Source: Candidatus Atribacteria bacterium 1244-E10-H5-B2 | GTDB taxonomy: Bacteria > Atribacterota > JS1 > SB-45 > 34-128 | DNA length: 6,556 bases | Assembly (NCBI GenBank): GCA_003575245.1 | Contig: NMQN01000821.1 | Coordinates: 1-6,556 of the forward strand | Reading direction: 5' to 3' | Shown here: in pieces, positions 5,245 to 6,556 of the stretch | Numbering within the stretch: position 1 is the stretch's first letter | How the letters are laid out: every line of letters begins with the position of its first letter | Program-made: the position numbers and the translations under genes | The notes under the pieces: model-generated | Database searches by the model: none | What the model was told of the DNA's origin: nothing | Seen by the model: only the letters and a program-made list of their open reading frames with translations

Positions 5245-6556
5245 TTATCCAACTACATTTATTAATCTTGTTCCTTTACCAATTCGATTTACTATCAGCT
5301 GAATGATACCGAGGGCAACTAATACAATAGATATTAATATCAGGCTCATAGCTGCTGCTTGAGCATACTGAGCATTATCTACAAACCCCAACACTGCAAT
5401 GGTAATTAAATTCCACTTACCGGAAACAACAAAAATTACTGCGCTAATAGCAGTCATGGCCTTTACAAAACTATAGGCTAAACCTGAAAAAAATGCCGGA
5501 GCAATCATTGGCAGGGTGATTCTACGAAAAGTAGTATTGCTATCTGCTCCAAGATCAGTAGATGCTTCTTCGATAGAAGGGTCAATCTGCTGAAGAGCGG
5601 CGATCCCAGAACGTATTCCCACTGGCATATTTCTAAATATTAAAAGAGTTATAATAATCCAGGCAGTCCCCGTAAGCACAATAGGAAATAAATTGGACTT
5701 AACATTAAAAGCCAGTATATAACCTATTCCCACCACGGTTCCCGGAACAGCAAAAGTCAGCATTGACACAAATTCCATCAGACCCTTACCTATAAATTTT
5801 TTCCTTATAATAAGGAAAGCAAGAAACATACCTAAAATCCCGGTTATAGGAGTAGCTATGGTAGCAAGGGTTAAAGAATCAATTAGATAATCTTTCCCCA
5901 CCTGGAATGTTTCTATATAGTTTCTTAAAGTAAGGGTTGCATCAACTCCCCAGAGAGTCTGGAAAGAACCATAAACAATCATACCATAAAAAAGGAAAAC
6001 AATTACAGCAAAAAAAACACAGAAGGAATATACCGGTGCCTTAATGTACCATTCCAATTTTTTAATTGTAGCTCCGGTAGGTTTTCCGGTAACAGTAACA
6101 TACGATTTTCTGGAAACCCAATACTTCTGTACGAAAAAGGCTATTAATGTCGGCACCAGAAGGAGTATTGCCAGGGTTGAACCCCTGGGAAGATCATACA
6201 TGCCGGTAATTTGCAAAAAAGCCTGAACAGAAAGGACCCGGAAATTTCCCGAAATAACCATAGGATTTCCAAAATCAGCCATAGACTGAATAAATACTAA
6301 TAGCCAGGCACTGGCAATTCCAGGAATTGCTAAAGGTAAAGTTACAGTAGAAAATACTTTGGCCCGAGATGCTCCCAAATCCATAGAAGCTTCTTCCAAC
6401 GCCGGATCAACGGCTTGAAGGATTCCAAATAGAGTAAGAAAAGCTGTAGGACTGTAAGCAATGGTTTCTACAACCACTAATCCTCCAAATCCATATATGG
6501 AATATTTACCAATAATTGTAGATAAAAACGGCGTAAGAACTCCTGTTCTTCCAAAA
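5245..6556 (-). CDS. Two-domain ABC transporter permease (FbpB/AfuB/ThiP type), N-terminus cut by the window edge
   Basis: The frame is open from the right edge to the stop at 5245-5247, giving 436 visible residues. An internal GTG at 6475-6477 could be mistaken for the start. The preceding codons are open and encode FGRTGVLTPFL, a conserved segment of this permease group, so the true start lies beyond the window. Two inner-membrane transport domains are fused. The first EAA loop, EEASMDLGASRAKVFSTVTLP, is encoded near 6340-6396, and the second, EEASTDLGADSNTTFRRITLP, near 5510-5575. These loops contact the ATPase. Around nine hydrophobic segments are visible, including a long one at YSFCVFFAVIVFLFYG that begins the second half. 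Such fused permeases are typical of iron(III), thiamine and aminoethylphosphonate importers and usually exceed 500 residues, so a sizeable N-terminal part is missing here. The ATPase at 4120-5217 follows after 27 nt and should be its partner. The binding protein should lie to the right. Substrate undetermined. Confidence 0.9.
   Translation of the reverse strand, partial: FGRTGVLTPFLSTIIGKYSIYGFGGLVVVETIAYSPTAFLTLFGILQAVDPALEEASMDLGASRAKVFSTVTLPLAIPGIASAWLLVFIQSMADFGNPMVISGNFRVLSVQAFLQITGMYDLPRGSTLAILLLVPTLIAFFVQKYWVSRKSYVTVTGKPTGATIKKLEWYIKAPVYSFCVFFAVIVFLFYGMIVYGSFQTLWGVDATLTLRNYIETFQVGKDYLIDSLTLATIATPITGILGMFLAFLIIRKKFIGKGLMEFVSMLTFAVPGTVVGIGYILAFNVKSNLFPIVLTGTAWIIITLLIFRNMPVGIRSGIAALQQIDPSIEEASTDLGADSNTTFRRITLPMIAPAFFSGLAYSFVKAMTAISAVIFVVSGKWNLITIAVLGFVDNAQYAQAAAMSLILISIVLVALGIIQLIVNRIGKGTRLINVVG

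Noticed and set aside
4465..6226. Plus-strand open frames at 4465-4665, 4967-5173 and 6044-6226
   Set aside because: They are antisense shadows of the second ATPase and the permease, with no ribosome sites or family features.
6475..6477. GTG as the start of the permease
   Set aside because: The frame stays open to the window edge and the upstream residues (FGRTGVLTPFL) are conserved in this family, so the true start is outside the window.

Overview
The window is AT-rich bacterial DNA of roughly 35-40% G+C by eye; the binding-protein gene is somewhat richer and the intergenic stretches are very AT-rich. It carries parts of two different ABC importers around a single PfkB-type sugar kinase. 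The binding protein has an ordinary signal peptide with no lipobox cysteine, which fits a bacterium with an outer membrane better than a Firmicute. Together with the gene content this suggests an anaerobic sugar-using lineage such as Atribacterota or Thermotogota, but the assignment is a guess.

Layout from left to right. Positions 1-1347 (minus strand) hold a carbohydrate-type extracellular solute-binding protein, whose C-terminal end runs off the left edge. Positions 1348-1571 are its leader, with a long Shine-Dalgarno-like sequence in an unexpected place and a repeated 12-mer. Positions 1572-2657 (minus) encode a MalK-like ABC ATPase. Positions 2658-3122 are a 465-bp divergent intergenic region with several inverted repeats, one of them resembling a LacI-family operator, and two good promoters pointing right. 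Positions 3123-4016 (plus) encode a PfkB-family kinase with an unusual catalytic signature. Positions 4017-4119 contain a terminator hairpin shared by two convergent genes. Positions 4120-5217 (minus) encode a second ABC ATPase of the FbpC/PotA type. Positions 5245-6556 (minus) encode a two-domain ABC permease of the FbpB/AfuB/ThiP type, whose N-terminal part runs off the right edge.

Working model. The left ATPase and binding protein form one sugar-import operon read leftward; its permeases would lie beyond position 1. The divergently read kinase probably phosphorylates the imported sugar or polyol in the cytoplasm, and the operator-like sites between them suggest joint control. The permease and second ATPase on the right form a separate leftward operon for another substrate (iron(III), polyamine, phosphonate or sugar phosphate are family possibilities), whose binding protein would lie beyond position 6556. 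No substrate can be fixed from the sequence alone. I found no RNA gene, mobile element, CRISPR array or clearly novel system. The most unusual coding feature is the altered kinase signature, and the most interesting noncoding part is the repeat-rich divergent region.
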